Assembly (NCBI GenBank): GCA_002633005.1
Contig: NMRA01000218.1
Span: 440,334 to 500,657, forward strand
Source of the DNA: Phoronis australis
Lineage: Eukaryota > Phoronida > Phoronidae
Direction: 5' to 3'
Length of the DNA stretch: 60,324 bases
The notes under the pieces: model-generated
What the model was told of the DNA's origin: nothing
Database searches by the model: none
The model's input: only the letters and a program-made list of their open reading frames with translations
Shown here: piece by piece, positions 1-10,489 of the stretch
Numbering within the stretch: position 1 is the stretch's first letter
Layout of the letters: every line of letters starts with the position of its first letter
Made by a program: the position numbers and the translations under genes

Positions 1-1301
1 ACCTATGGTCAGATGTTGGTGCCTCTTTCATCTACATGTATGCTAAGTGCTTTGCATTGGCGGATTTAGGGGTGTGGGGGACAAGGGTGCTATGGCCCTC
101 ACTAAAATTCTCCCAGATATCATTAGGCAGTTCGGTGTGCGAATTGCTGACTAGCATATGCGCGCATGCGAGGGGGGGGGGGGCTCGGGAGCCGAATGCA
201 CAATGCATAGGCCTTGAACAAACCCAGTTTACGTTTTTTTTGAAATAGGGTCGCCAACCCAAAAATTGGAGAACCCTGCATCCTTGCATTTTAGGCGTGC
301 GCGTGTGCCGAAATTCTGGTATTTCCTGTGCCCTGACCCTCCCCCTTCCTCAGAATATACATGTATCATATTTTGTTCTATTAGGTGTTGCCCAGGTATT
401 AGAGCATTAATTCAGCAACATGTGTTTGTGCTCTCAGTGTATCTGCAGAAAGATTGCAAGATAGCTTTTGTGGAAGATGAAGGCCCGATGCTAAATGGGA
501 GAAAACCACTGACGTAACGAAATGCAATGTTTGTCTGGGATTTTTTTGATTCCGTTTCCACACGGAAAACAATGTTGGCCTTCTTTCTTGAAAACTGTTA
601 CTGCGTTGTGATCATGCAATGACCCCATGGTTTCAGCCCAACGGGGCGCATATAAGAGAAATTAAAACGCTTGTCAAGGTAACGTGGAAATTACAGTGTT
701 CGAGTTAAGATCCTTGGCAAAATGAGTTAGGTAGTGCACACAGTTAGTATTGCAAAATTCTGGCAATATATACTGGCTGGAGTGAAAATAAAATGAACCC
801 TGTAACTTACAGGGCGCGATGAATAAGATAGGTGCAGCAGATTTCAACATAAGCTTCAGTACACACACTTGGAAAACTTGGAAAAAGAACTTGCCAAAAT
901 AGTTTGTCAGTTTAGTCCACGAACTCTTGTCGCAATAAATGATAAACTTTTGTCGAAGTTGTGAGCGAATATAGAACGACTTTATTGCTCTTACTGCTAA
1001 TTGTGTTTTTTTTTTCTGCAATGGACTTGCGATTTCGACAACTATTGGATGGAATAACTTTTGCCCGAGGTTCTGTAGTGAATTAGAATTTGTTGTCGAA
1101 AACTAATTATGTTTATTCACGGTTACGCGTCGTTTCAGTCTGTTCAGTTCATTTTGAAACTATTGTATGCAATATGTGAATGTCAAATTCTTGAAAAAAT
1201 CCACAAACACTGTAATTTTGTTTATTATTTTGCAGGGAATTAGTAAATAGTACTTCCGTAACCACAAAAGTGAACAACAACGATCATTTCTCCCAAAACA
1301 C
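1..1301. other. 3' flank of the deaminase gene; no gene seen
   Basis: I see no coding exon here. Near 64-110 there is a stretch beginning GGCGGATTTAGGGG followed by a G-run. It resembles the ends of the hAT-like elements found elsewhere in this window (see 3159-5744) and is probably a decayed terminus. The short open frames are in low-complexity or repeat-like sequence and lack domain signatures. Confidence 0.5.
1221..1226 (-). terminator. putative poly(A) signal of the deaminase gene
   Basis: On the minus strand this is AATAAA, about 75 bases after the TGA stop at 1302-1304, a normal distance for a short 3' UTR. It is the only canonical signal I noticed close to the stop. The assignment rests on the motif and its distance only. 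Confidence 0.5.
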
Positions 1302-1545
1302 TCAACAGTAGATGGTGTCTTTTACCCCGTTCATGTTGACTTGATCGAAGTACACGTTGGTCATATCTCGAAACTGTCTTCTGGCGTACGAAAGACCAAC
1401 AATTCCGCTGTCTGGGTCTTTGTCGTTGTAGTAAACCTTCCAATACCCGACGTAAATGTCGATTTTGCTGTTTAATTCTGCGAAAGACTTAATCATGTCT
1501 GTGCAGCTCTTGCAAGGAGACAGTTTTGTAAACAGGTGGACCTTT
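1302..1545 (-). CDS. secreted AID/APOBEC-like deaminase, coding exon 2 (PCxxC half)
   Basis: This is the C-terminal coding exon, about residues 119-199. The acceptor is TTTCAG ending at 1546. The split Arg119 codon (AG + A) joins the exon at 6285-6640 without changing frame; 356 + 244 nt gives 199 codons plus TGA. The first residues read KVHLFTKLSPCKSC: a beta strand, then Pro129-Cys130-x2-Cys133, the second half of the zinc site of the cytidine-deaminase fold. Next come an alpha helix and a strand reading IDIYVGYWKVYY, at the place of the AID/APOBEC strand and loop after the PCxxC helix. A segment with YARRQF follows, and the protein ends in Cys199. In known AID/APOBEC enzymes the two Cys and the His of HAE bind zinc and the Glu shuttles the proton. 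The substrate here is unknown. Confidence 0.82.
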
Positions 1546-2428
1546 CTGAAAACGAAGAAACAGTTTCTCTTATATTATGAGATTAGAAAAGCAAGAGGCT
1601 AACGGAAAGAAGGAAGAAGAAAGCCAAGAAGAGAAAGAGAATAGTGTAGGTTGACAGAGATGGAAGGGGAAGCGGGAAAAAGAGTCATCCATGAGAAGGG
1701 ATGCAAAGGACGGAACAACATGAGGTACACTGAAACGGGTAGCAGTAGGGTGGATGTGATTGGTAAGGCGAGCATCATCTTTGCCGCAGGGAGCAGAAAA
1801 CACCGTGACCGGTCGTGCAGTCGCCACCAACCTCCCCGCCTTCTGCTGTACATATACATGTACGTCGGCATTGAGCTGAAAAGAAGTACAGGTCAAGCAA
1901 GTGAGATATCTACGTCCTCATTAGTACTCTTGATTGACTTTGCCGGTAATACCAGGTAAACAGGCTAAAATCCAGTTTGGAGTAATACAATACGGTATCT
2001 CTCCAAGTCTGCTGCTTAATTCGTTTTTAATAAGTTGTGCGGGGAGACCACGACGTTTTCATACATTTTCGACTCATTTCATCGGTAAAAGACCCACCTG
2101 CAAACTGTTGCTACTACTTAGGCCTACGTATTGTTTTAAAACTCCCTCGACCCCCACACCCCGGCCCCCTCAACCCACAGCCCACGACTCACAACCATGC
2201 ACCTCGACCCAGGACCTACACTATAGCAATAGATGTATCTTTGCGGTTTTTACACATTTCATAATCATATTAATTCGCTGAATGACTTTCCACGAGACAT
2301 ACCTGCACGCGAGTCTGTTCTGGGTCAAGGCTGGTGGTCATTAAAAGCAGAATGTGGCGTGACAATCCTGTTACCAATGACCCTGTTCTACATATGTACA
2401 ATTTTAGTTCAAGAAAACAACAACGGTT

Positions 2429-2480
2429 TAAGACTTGACATGTTTCGGTGTCATTTATTCAACACCATCATCCTCAGGAG
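2429..2480 (-). repeat. Penelope-like element terminal remnant (possible degenerate hammerhead)
   Basis: On the minus strand the stretch runs CCTGAGGATGATGGTGTTG, then a short spacer, then GACACCGAAACATGTC. A GGTGT/ACACC stem followed by GAAAC is the arrangement seen at the ends of Penelope-like retroelements that carry hammerhead ribozymes. The usual CTGATGA core reads AGGATGA here, so the ribozyme core looks imperfect. No GIY-YIG or reverse-transcriptase frame is visible next to it. This is an inference from motif memory. Confidence 0.3.
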
Positions 2481-3158
2481 TGATGGCCACCTAGCTACTT
2501 GTAGGCCCACCAACAAGTAATGAAGCACAGGTACAGTCAGTTACAAGGAGTGACAATGAACAAGACCAAATGAATGACAACCTGTGGTGTGTCAGTTGCC
2601 TATTGAGATTGGGCTTGCACAGGCCAACTGATGTCTAAAGCCTCACGAATTTTAAGCTCCTTTGTTGTTACTGCCTGGTCTATTAAGGTGGCACTGAATA
2701 GTTAGGCTGCGGCCGCGGCCAAGTTGCACTGACAAAATATTGAAATTTTTGGGTTGTCCAAGTTTGGGGACATTTTGTAGGTGGGCATTGTATGTAGGCT
2801 CAGTGAATGGGGTTTGTTTGCATTTGTGAACATGCTGAGAATGAAAAGGCCACTTTCTCGGTTGTAGCTGCACTCTTCTTCAAGATGGCGGCCCCCGGTT
2901 GCAATTGTGCATTGCTGAGTAGCGACTGAGAAACTGGCTGCGATTTTAGGTAACCCTCAAACAAGCCAGAATTGCCAAAAAACTAGTTGGTTGACAGTAC
3001 TTTTGGACCACATTTTCGGAATCTGTAGGATATTTGCTTTCAGAATCTATTGTTGGTTAGTCGTGCATCGTCAGAGAAGTGGTGTTTTCGGGGTGCAAAA
3101 AGTGCCAATTTTGCACTGTTTTGCCCCTATTTTTCTTAGTCTAGCTTGGTTTTCAGTG

Positions 3159-5744
3159 CAGTGGCGGATCTACAGGGGGGTTCAGGGGGATTAAAACCCC
3201 CCCTCGGGCCAGGACCCAAAGTTAGAAAAAACAAAAAAGTCTCCAGCAAAACAAAAACGGCATCGCCAGCGTGTGTAAACCCCAAGAAACCCAACTTGGA
3301 AAAAATGAGGGGGGGGGGTTCACTATGAAAGTAATTCTTTTTTGGAATGTGAATTGCTGTTATGAAAATCAACGCGTTTCGAGTCTTCGTGACTCGTCGG
3401 CAAAACCCGGGAGATCAATTGTTCGCGCGCTTCCGACGACACTTCTGAAGTAGCCAAGCATTTTAGATGGACCCACCGCTGAAAGAGCAGCTATATAGCT
3501 GATTTCTTTAGGTAACTAGTTTCTTTACTCTAAGATATGTTGTGATTTGATTAGGGGAAACACTGTGGTGCCGCAACCCTGATATTCACGTGCAACCTTT
3601 TTTACTTCATCTGTCAAGCCGTGTCTTCCTCTTACACCCAACACGTTTGTAACTCGAATTTGACTGATGTATAGTAAAGTTGTCTTGCGCAATATCATAC
3701 AGTGCACATGTACAGTGTACATGTAATACTTGAAAAAAATCGTTTTCCGAAGAATTGCAATTGTGGCCTGCGCCGTGGTCTGGTCGCGACTCTGTTTGAA
3801 GACGCACTCTAACAAGTTATGTCTATACAAGGAATGACCAAGGACACTTCTACCTGCAATAAGCACCACTGCCGTTTTCTATACTGAGAATTTCCGCAGA
3901 AAGGCCCACCCGAAGAAACTCCCATGCCCATGGGCATTTATTTGATGTTAGTACCTCGGGTTTCAAGCGTTCAGACATTGGGACGTTTATTTCGAAAATT
4001 GCAAGAGATGCAAATGGGTCCTGGGATACATCGTCAAGGTTTGAAGTAGTCCATGATGAACGGATCGAATTTACATGTAGTTGCACATGCTGCGAGTCTT
4101 TTGAATGTTACTTGGTTATCTCAGGGGGCTTAGTGCCAACTGAGCTGCGACACGAAATGCTGACAATGTAGAGGCGTACAAGCTCATTGACACAGCAGTT
4201 GACGAAGTGCAAGCGTTGGGAACAAACGTCGAAGATGTCTGGGTAGAATGGTTCCAAGAGCAGCAAACCATTGGATCCCATGTACAGATTCCTCGGCAGT
4301 CTAGACAACAGAAAGATAGGACCAACGTTCCCGGAGAAACACCCAGGTAATAAGTGATAATTATACACAGTTTGTAATAATGTCGTTTTTTATGCTTGTG
4401 TACAATGAAAACGAAATAGAAATTATTTTTGGACATGTCAAATTTACCCAGTACAGCAGAGGGTCTACGAGCGCACAGAAACTCATTCTGGTTTGTATTT
4501 CCACTTGAGTCTATCTGCTTCATATTCAAAATCTTATTTCACGTAGTGCGTAGTTAAATATGTACTCAATACTTGTTTCTTCCAGTGAGTACTACAAAAC
4601 GGTGCGAAAACCCTTCCTAGACATCCTCTCGCAGCAGTTGACCACCAGATGTGTGAACTACACGTATGAGCATCCACTGGGGATTAAAAAGTGTCTAGAG
4701 AGTTATTCAATTTTTTTTGCAAAGTACGCTTTAGGTCTCGCGACGGACCAGGCCAGCTTAATTTATGTAGATATCGAGTTTCAGTGATCTACTGGTCCCT
4801 CGGCGAACTAGTTTTGTGATGTTTTTCACCAAAGTGTGCTTTGTAAAACTATCTCAGCCAGTACTGTTTGGTCCCGCGACAGATCGACTACTTTAATAGG
4901 GATAATAAGCACAGGTGTACTTTTGGTCTCGTGACGGACCAGGCCAGAGTTTTTGTGTACTCTCAGTGCATATCTGGTCCCTCTGCGAACTGCTCTTGTA
5001 CATGTATATCTTTTCACCACGGTGTAGGCCTACAGAGTGTTTTGGTTTCGCGAAACTGTTTTCAGATGATTTGTTTCCTGATACATTGACGTTTTTCAAT
5101 TGTAGTCAACGTGACTCAGCTTAATAAAGTGATACTTAATTGTCTTTGTCGCTTTTAATAATAGACTATGAGCTGAGAGCACCATCGTTCGCCAGTTTTT
5201 CTCGTAACGAGACAGAACACAAGTTTATTTCCGGACTGACAGTACAGGTCTTCGTTCTTAAACAACTCGATGCTGCTGTTACGCGATCATCTGATATTCA
5301 AGTTTTTACGCCCTGTCGGTGCTCCTTATGCTCTTGAATATTTGAAAGTTGTCTAAACCCCTGTGTACACACCACACTTTTTCGTATGCTAAAAAGGTGC
5401 GTGTAAACAGATGTTCTAATTAGAATTTTTGCTGGTGGTGTGACTCATACCCAAATGTGTGCACAAATATGATTTCACGAAACTTATGAGCCAAGTTCAT
5501 GTGACGAAATCGAGAAGTGTTTTTAATTATCTTAAGAAAAACTCCAGGGACATGTTAAGTACGATAAACGTACCAGGATGCATGGAAATTTCACTGTTCG
5601 GCTACAAAAACAAAAAGTTGTCTTACACGGGAGGGGGTTTGCCCCCTCCCGACCTCCCCCCCGCTCGGCGCCACGCGCCTCGGATTCGACCTTTGCGGGA
5701 ATCCTAACCCCCCCCCCCTTACTGAAAAGGTAGATCCGCCACTG
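3159..5744 (+). mobile_element. hAT-like DNA transposon inserted into another element
   Basis: The terminal inverted repeats are CAGTGGCGGATCTAC at 3159 and its exact reverse complement ending at 5744. CAGTG stands directly outside both ends (3154-3158, 5745-5749) and occurs once in the empty copy near 46300, so it is the likely target-site duplication. Five bases is shorter than the 8 bp usual for hAT elements. The G/C runs just inside both ends are typical of such elements in invertebrates. The interior carries transposase fragments at 4143-4346 and 4575-4690. Because the insertion lies within a deaminase intron, it is also a dated landmark, younger than the element it interrupts. Confidence 0.75.
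4143..4690 (+). pseudogene. hAT transposase fragment
   Basis: An open segment at 4143-4346 contains NADNVEAYKLIDTAVDEVQ and ends at a donor CCCAG|GTAATA. After an acceptor at 4584, a second segment contains EYYKTVRKPFLDILSQQL. The EYYxxxxxPFLDxLxxQL signature is characteristic of the hAT transposase region found in TTF-type or ZMYM1-like hAT proteins. The rest of the catalytic domain and the dimerisation region are missing or out of frame, so this copy cannot make an active enzyme. Confidence 0.6.
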
Positions 5745-6284
5745 CAGTGGGATTGAAAGGGTCAAGAATACAAGAGAGAATAAAGTTTCTGCGCCCATCT
5801 GCAGGGCTTTTTATGTGAAATAAGTGAAAACATGTTATTCTTTGCAACCTGTTTTTGACAGAGTGAAGAAAAGGTGACAAATCAAGTGATGTGGGTTTTG
5901 CTGGGCAAAACCCAGTGAGAACTGTTCTTTGCCTCCTTAATTAGAATTGCAAGACTGCGAAATTACGCGAGATACCGCCGTGTATTTTAAATGATTTTGG
6001 CTCACCTAAATTTTCTCGGAGCGAGATGTAAATTGAACTCTACTCAGTAAATTCTTTATTGATTTAATCCTGGTCGACAAAGTTTGGTGCCATAGATACA
6101 TGGCCAGGCTTAAGTCTTAATTAAATCTGGTTTTATTAAACCACTTTGATAAAATCAACTGCCTGGTAGAGTCGTGGAGTATCACCTACTGCAACCAATT
6201 AATCTTTTAATTTAGAAATGTTGACAAATTTGCTTCCACAATGTAAAATGTGCATGTAAAATCAATGTAATACATGTAACTTAC

Positions 6285-6640
6285 CTGACCGTTTCACCGT
6301 AATCGTGCATTAGTTCTGGAAGCTGAGAAAAGATTTGCTTTTCGGCGTGGGAAGTTGGGTTAAATTGTCGAATTCGAGCCCAATAATTCATGGTCGGTTT
6401 AGGATGGAGCATGGAGAACATCAAGTCCATGTCGTAACAAGGATTTATTTTATTATAGTTGCCTGCACCTGCCTTGTTTAGCGTCAAGACAGCAAACTGC
6501 TTGTCCCGGTTTTCTTTGTAGGTGAAAAAGTGACCCAGTCCATTGAGATACTCTTCGTCGAATGTACTCAAGTCAATGTATCCTTTAACCTCAACTAGGG
6601 TGCCGAGAATAACAAGAGCGAAAATAGCACGGGTAAGCAT
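6285..6640 (-). CDS. secreted AID/APOBEC-like deaminase, coding exon 1 (signal peptide and HAE half)
   Basis: This is the N-terminal coding exon, residues 1-119 of 199. The ATG at 6640 opens a classic signal peptide: a short basic start (MLTRAI), a hydrophobic core FALVILGTLV, and a likely cleavage near Gly20. The mature part has a strand region (QFAVLTLNKAG), a helix-rich middle with Cys68, and Thr-Ser-His98-Ala-Glu100, the HAE zinc-ligand/catalytic motif, followed by a helix KQIFSQLPELM. The donor is CAG|GTAAGT. Just upstream of the ATG the sequence reads TTTGTTTCAG|GATG, a good acceptor, so a non-coding first exon probably lies further upstream. Together with exon 2 this gives a single-domain zinc deaminase built for secretion, matching the SNAD (secreted novel AID/APOBEC-like deaminase) class described by comparative genomics. 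An immune or anti-element role is a family-level inference; editing activity is not shown here. Confidence 0.82.
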
Positions 6641-9600
6641 CCTGAAACAAATAAAGACGGGACATCAACTGTCGATGTACCGACAAAATGTTCACAGCAG
6701 AAAAAAAATATCGTGTACCAACAAGTAAGCTAAATGCGTACATGTATTTATTGAAAAGCCTGCCACGGTACGCCGACCAACAGCAGTGCACATTATTTGA
6801 AGTGATCTTCAAAATACGAGTTCATTAAGCAAGGATATCAATCAAGACGACTGAATGATACCCTCTGACACAGCGCCACCTAAACTGAAAAGTGGCCCTG
6901 TGGAGACATGATGAACTACACACGATTTCCGTGTCTGGGCATCAATGCGCATGCTTGGTCAGAAGTTTACCTTTTACAACGCCACCACGAGCACACACCT
7001 TCTATGCACTGAGCTAATTTGGGCTTAAGCCACTGGATCAGGGTTTCCTTGGTTTTGTTTAATTCGTTTTAATAAATTACAGTTACATGTACAGTCAAAT
7101 GTGGTCGTCATACTACGTAACAGGAAACTGAAAGGGTTTATCCAGATTTCAACCAATGGGAATGACTGGATCTTGGGACACCGGTTTCATTACTAAGTTA
7201 ACCAAGCCATGTTAAACAGCATTTCATAGTGCTACCTTTTGCAGCCCTGTGAAATTATGTAAGTTAGTAAAGAACAACCATGCTACATTACTAGACCCGC
7301 ATCACTAAAACCCCACGAGACCATCGTGTGAATTGAGGAGGGGTTGTTAACTCCCCGGGTATATGGGCAGTCCAGTGTTCTACGCCGCATTGAAGCCACA
7401 GACATTGCGATGCATATCTCAGAAGGTAGCATCTGCATTATCCCACCACGTTTATTGCTTCGAATGCTGGGAAGAAAGTTCGACAAACTCTTCACGATTG
7501 GCGATTTTTGTTCTTTAAAACTTCAAGTTATCAGGCAGAATGTCGACTTACTTCTAGAACTCACTGTCACTGCGTTGCTTTTTGAAATCTATAGGCCCTG
7601 CATGTATATATCTGCAGGTATTATTGAGGTAGCTGAACGTTAACACCGTGGAGAACGCATTGTCGGGTGTAAGGGTTCATGAAATGTTGCTATAGCAACG
7701 GGATTGCTCATGAGAGCGAAATCTCAAGAGTGCATGGCCTCGATTGAGCTTATCGCACTGCAATCACTGTGACATATGTAACCCGAAACGAAAAAAAGCT
7801 TTTAGCTAAGACTAATTTATGCATTGACGTGCATAGAAATGAACCCCGGTGTAAAACAGATACCGCGGAGTCGAAAACAGACTACCGCACATTTAAAACA
7901 GATAACCAGCCCAAAACACGAACTCCGACCCTTAAAACAGGAACCCAGGGATCGTAAAGAGACGCACAGGGACCAGGCGAAATACCCCTCCTGCACTTTC
8001 TGCCAAACATTTTTGATTAAAAATAAATCTTTCTATTTTAAAAAGCTGTTTGGATATCAGAACTCTAGAAAAATTGGCGATCTACGTTATTCTGCTGCTA
8101 AAATTGTTGTGCTATCGTTTGCATCTGCTTTCGGTGCCATTCGGAATATTGCGTCACCTATTGGCTAGTTTCTGTTTCCTTAATTCTTCAATCAAGTGTT
8201 CTTCTTCCACGAAGGTGCGTACGGAGTACATGTCACCAACAGCTTATCAACAATGGCACCAGGAAGTCGAAATAACATTCTTAGTGATCAATTTTGAAAA
8301 TATATTTGGAGACACTATTGAATAATCTGAAATCAAATAAATGTTCACCGAAGTAACAACGCCGGTGACGAGAATATTATCGATCGTGTTGAAAATCGAC
8401 CACAGACAAGTTGCTTAAGTTTTGCAAATAAAAATTAAATATTAAGGCCAATGTATATAAGTTACGTTTTACTATTGAAACTTTAAAAAAAAAAAACAAC
8501 TGGCAAGTACTTGGGAATGCTTTAACTCAAAGTTTGAGGCTACAGATAACGGTCTCATTCAAATTTTCCGGATCCCTGTCCCATCCCCTGGGATTCCTGT
8601 TTTAAAAGTCACAGTTCGTGTTCTTCGGGCTGGTTAGCTTCGACTCCCGAATATCTGTTTTACATCCGGGTTCCAGTTTCGACTTTTCTCGAAGAGTGTG
8701 AGGAATGACTGTTTCATGAAAATATGCTAAGACTAAAATTCTAGTGAAAGTCNTTTTCCATACCCCGCCGTTTACCTTAAACACCGGGGTTAGAACCAAT
8801 TTTATTTAGTGGGAATGTTCATAGCATGTGTCGAATTCATTGTAATCGAACCGGATGATCACATTCGGCAAACAGGACCTTAAGTAGTGATTTATGTACG
8901 ACATCAGTTCATTAGACAACAACAGAACCTGTTGTCTTTCTGGTAACTGCTGTATCTACTTGTATCCTAGATTCGGATATTATGGCACGGACCTGGCAAT
9001 CGGTGTACTGTATTCATTTACTATAGTGCCAAGTACAATTAATTCAAACAGTTATGGGTATAAGATTTGTAAGAAAGATTGGTACCCAGCCCAGTTGGGC
9101 TTTTTAGTCACTATTACTACAAAACTATGCCTTAGGACTTTGTGTTGAACGCTTAGCACGAGAACAGGAAAGTTAAGAACAGAGCCTCGATGATGACACA
9201 GTGAACATGTATGTTGAGACATCTTTTCCTAACAGTAGAGTTATCGGGCAGAAAAGATTCATTTAAACGACGGGTATGGATAGCGAATTTAATTTTTATC
9301 TTGCAAATTTTGTGGTGGTACAAAATTGTTATTTACCTTTCCCCCATAGTTGCCTGAATTGTTTCGAATATTCTGAATAGCACTCAAAATATTTAGAATG
9401 GCCCCAGTTGAGTACTTACATCATAGATATTAGTAAAGAGATTCGCGACTCCGTGAAGTCTCGCGGCCTAACGCAAAAGTACGTGAGCAGGATTAAAAAC
9501 TTCCGGTCTCATGGCTAAGCATAGTAACGAAGGTGAACTTTGGTTTTTATTTCACGCACGTCAAGCAAATTTTTGAGTTTGAAATTAATTTGTTGTGTTT

Positions 9601-10096
9601 AATGCAAACTAAATCGCGTATGTGAGCCATTCAAGTCGGATTATTGGTACGAAACGTGTCGGAATTAACTTGACAAGTTGTTGATCGGCCCGCTTGCTGG
9701 CACAGTTCAAGTTCAACACACGAATCGAGGAGTTTGGCCCAATGAAAAAAAAGGTTGAGCTAAATGGATAATTCTTTTCACCAGTTGAATTCTCAGTCAT
9801 TTACGATGAAATTTAGTTTGCATTTAGTGGTTTTGTATGAATTTTGGACCGACCTTTATGCAGTTTGTCATTCGTCACTATGTTTACAATACAGCTGGTT
9901 TACCAATATATCCAAAATTCAGCAAGAGCGAAATTTTGCCATTTTTCATGATTTTCAGAAGCTCATATTTATTATAAGCATGATGAAAAGTGGTGGAAAA
10001 TGTAAAGTATGCCATCGAAATATTTAAACTTTCTTCTTTATTTGATATCCGTTTCAACAAATGGGGGCATTCATGAATGTTGTCGTAATAGCCGAG
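6641..10096. other. upstream region of the deaminase gene; no coding exon recognised
   Basis: It probably contains the non-coding first exon and promoter of the minus-strand deaminase, but neither can be placed. A single N sits at 8753. An inverted-repeat element occupies roughly 7836-8690. Short open frames such as the one at 8894-9148 have no family signature and biased composition, so I leave them out. Confidence 0.45.
7836..8800. repeat. inverted-repeat (fold-back-like) element
   Basis: The stretch 7836-7960, with ACCCCGGTGTAAAACAGAT, then AACCAGCCC, then TTAAAACAGGAACCCAGGG, recurs in inverted orientation. The blocks at 8570-8690 read in reverse complement as TTTTAAAACAGGAATCCCAG, then AACCAGCCC, then a GTAAAACAGAT run. 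A further inverted ACCCCGGTGTTTAAGG block lies near 8770-8785. The arms are diverged and the single N at 8753 interrupts the right arm. No coding frame is visible inside. Confidence 0.5.
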
Positions 10097-10173
10097 ATTG
10101 CCCGACCTCGGGAATCGAACCAGCGACCCCGATTTAACCGGTGAGCGTGCTAACCATTCAGCTAATAGGCAAT
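10097..10173 (-). repeat. tRNA-like sequence (tRNA pseudogene or SINE head)
   Basis: On the minus strand, 77 nt begin ATTGCCT and end GGGCAAT, a 7-bp acceptor-like stem with one wobble. An A-box-like TTAGCTGAATGGTTAGC and a perfect B box GGTTCGATTCC are present. A CACCG/CGGGG arm with a 7-nt loop GTTAAAT would give anticodon UAA, but the T arm is displaced by four bases from the acceptor stem and its stem pairs poorly. It is therefore better called a tRNA-derived SINE head or pseudogene than a working tRNA. The flanking sequence gives no sign of a poly(T) terminator right at the 3' end. Confidence 0.5.
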
Positions 10174-10324
10174 TGCCCGTTAGCAAGTGGCTAACATAGG
10201 CTCATATGTGATTCACCGGAAGCGCTTTCACAATGTTTTGAAAATCGAAGTACTGCAGCACTTGAGAAGAGGATAAATTTTCAGTTGCTAAATGGCCGTT
10301 ACTGAACCGATTTTAATGATATGT

Positions 10325-10485
10325 ATATCCAGGGGCGGATCCTGGATTTTGTGTTAGGGGGACCAGAGCAGAGTATTAGCCAGGATTCTGTCATTCAGAC
10401 ATTGGCACTCCCGATCTGCCAAATGGAATCTTGGGGAATTTTAGGGGGGTGTAGCCCTCTTGGCCCCCCCTCTAAATCTGCTATT
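10325..10485. repeat. short hAT-like end remnant
   Basis: It starts AGGGGCGGATCCTGGATTTT and ends in a CCCCCCCTCTAAATCTGC stretch. This is the same GGCGGATCY-plus-G-run architecture as the ends of the element at 3159-5744, compressed into about 160 bp. It looks like a small internally deleted non-autonomous copy. Confidence 0.45.
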
Positions 10486-10489
10486 GATG

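Larger units (their letters stand above)
2686..5935. mobile_element. non-autonomous element, copy 1, split by a hAT insertion
   Basis: The two parts, 2686-3158 and 5745-5935, together match a continuous copy at about 45833-46493 over most of their length. Shared landmarks are the GAATAGTTAGGCTGCGGCC start, the CAAGATGGCGGC segment, the TTTTTCTTRGTCTAGCTTGG segment and the GGCAAAACCCAGTGAGAAC end. The ends form imperfect inverted repeats: GGTGGCACTGAATAGTT against GGGGGCACAGAACAGTT read from the other side. No coding capacity is seen. The uninterrupted copy proves that the intervening 2.6 kb is an insertion. Confidence 0.7.
1546..6284 (-). other. intron of the deaminase gene, filled with nested repeats
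   Basis: The 4.7 kb intron has donor CAG|GTAAGT at 6284 and acceptor TTTCAG at 1546. It contains an older non-autonomous element (about 2686-3158 and 5745-5935) split by a 2.6 kb hAT element (3159-5744), and a Penelope-like terminal motif near 2429-2480. No further deaminase exon is needed, because frame and fold run continuously across the junction. Confidence 0.65.

Noticed and set aside
5459-5798. Proline-rich frames on both strands
   Set aside because: They arise from the C/G runs at the right end of the hAT element.
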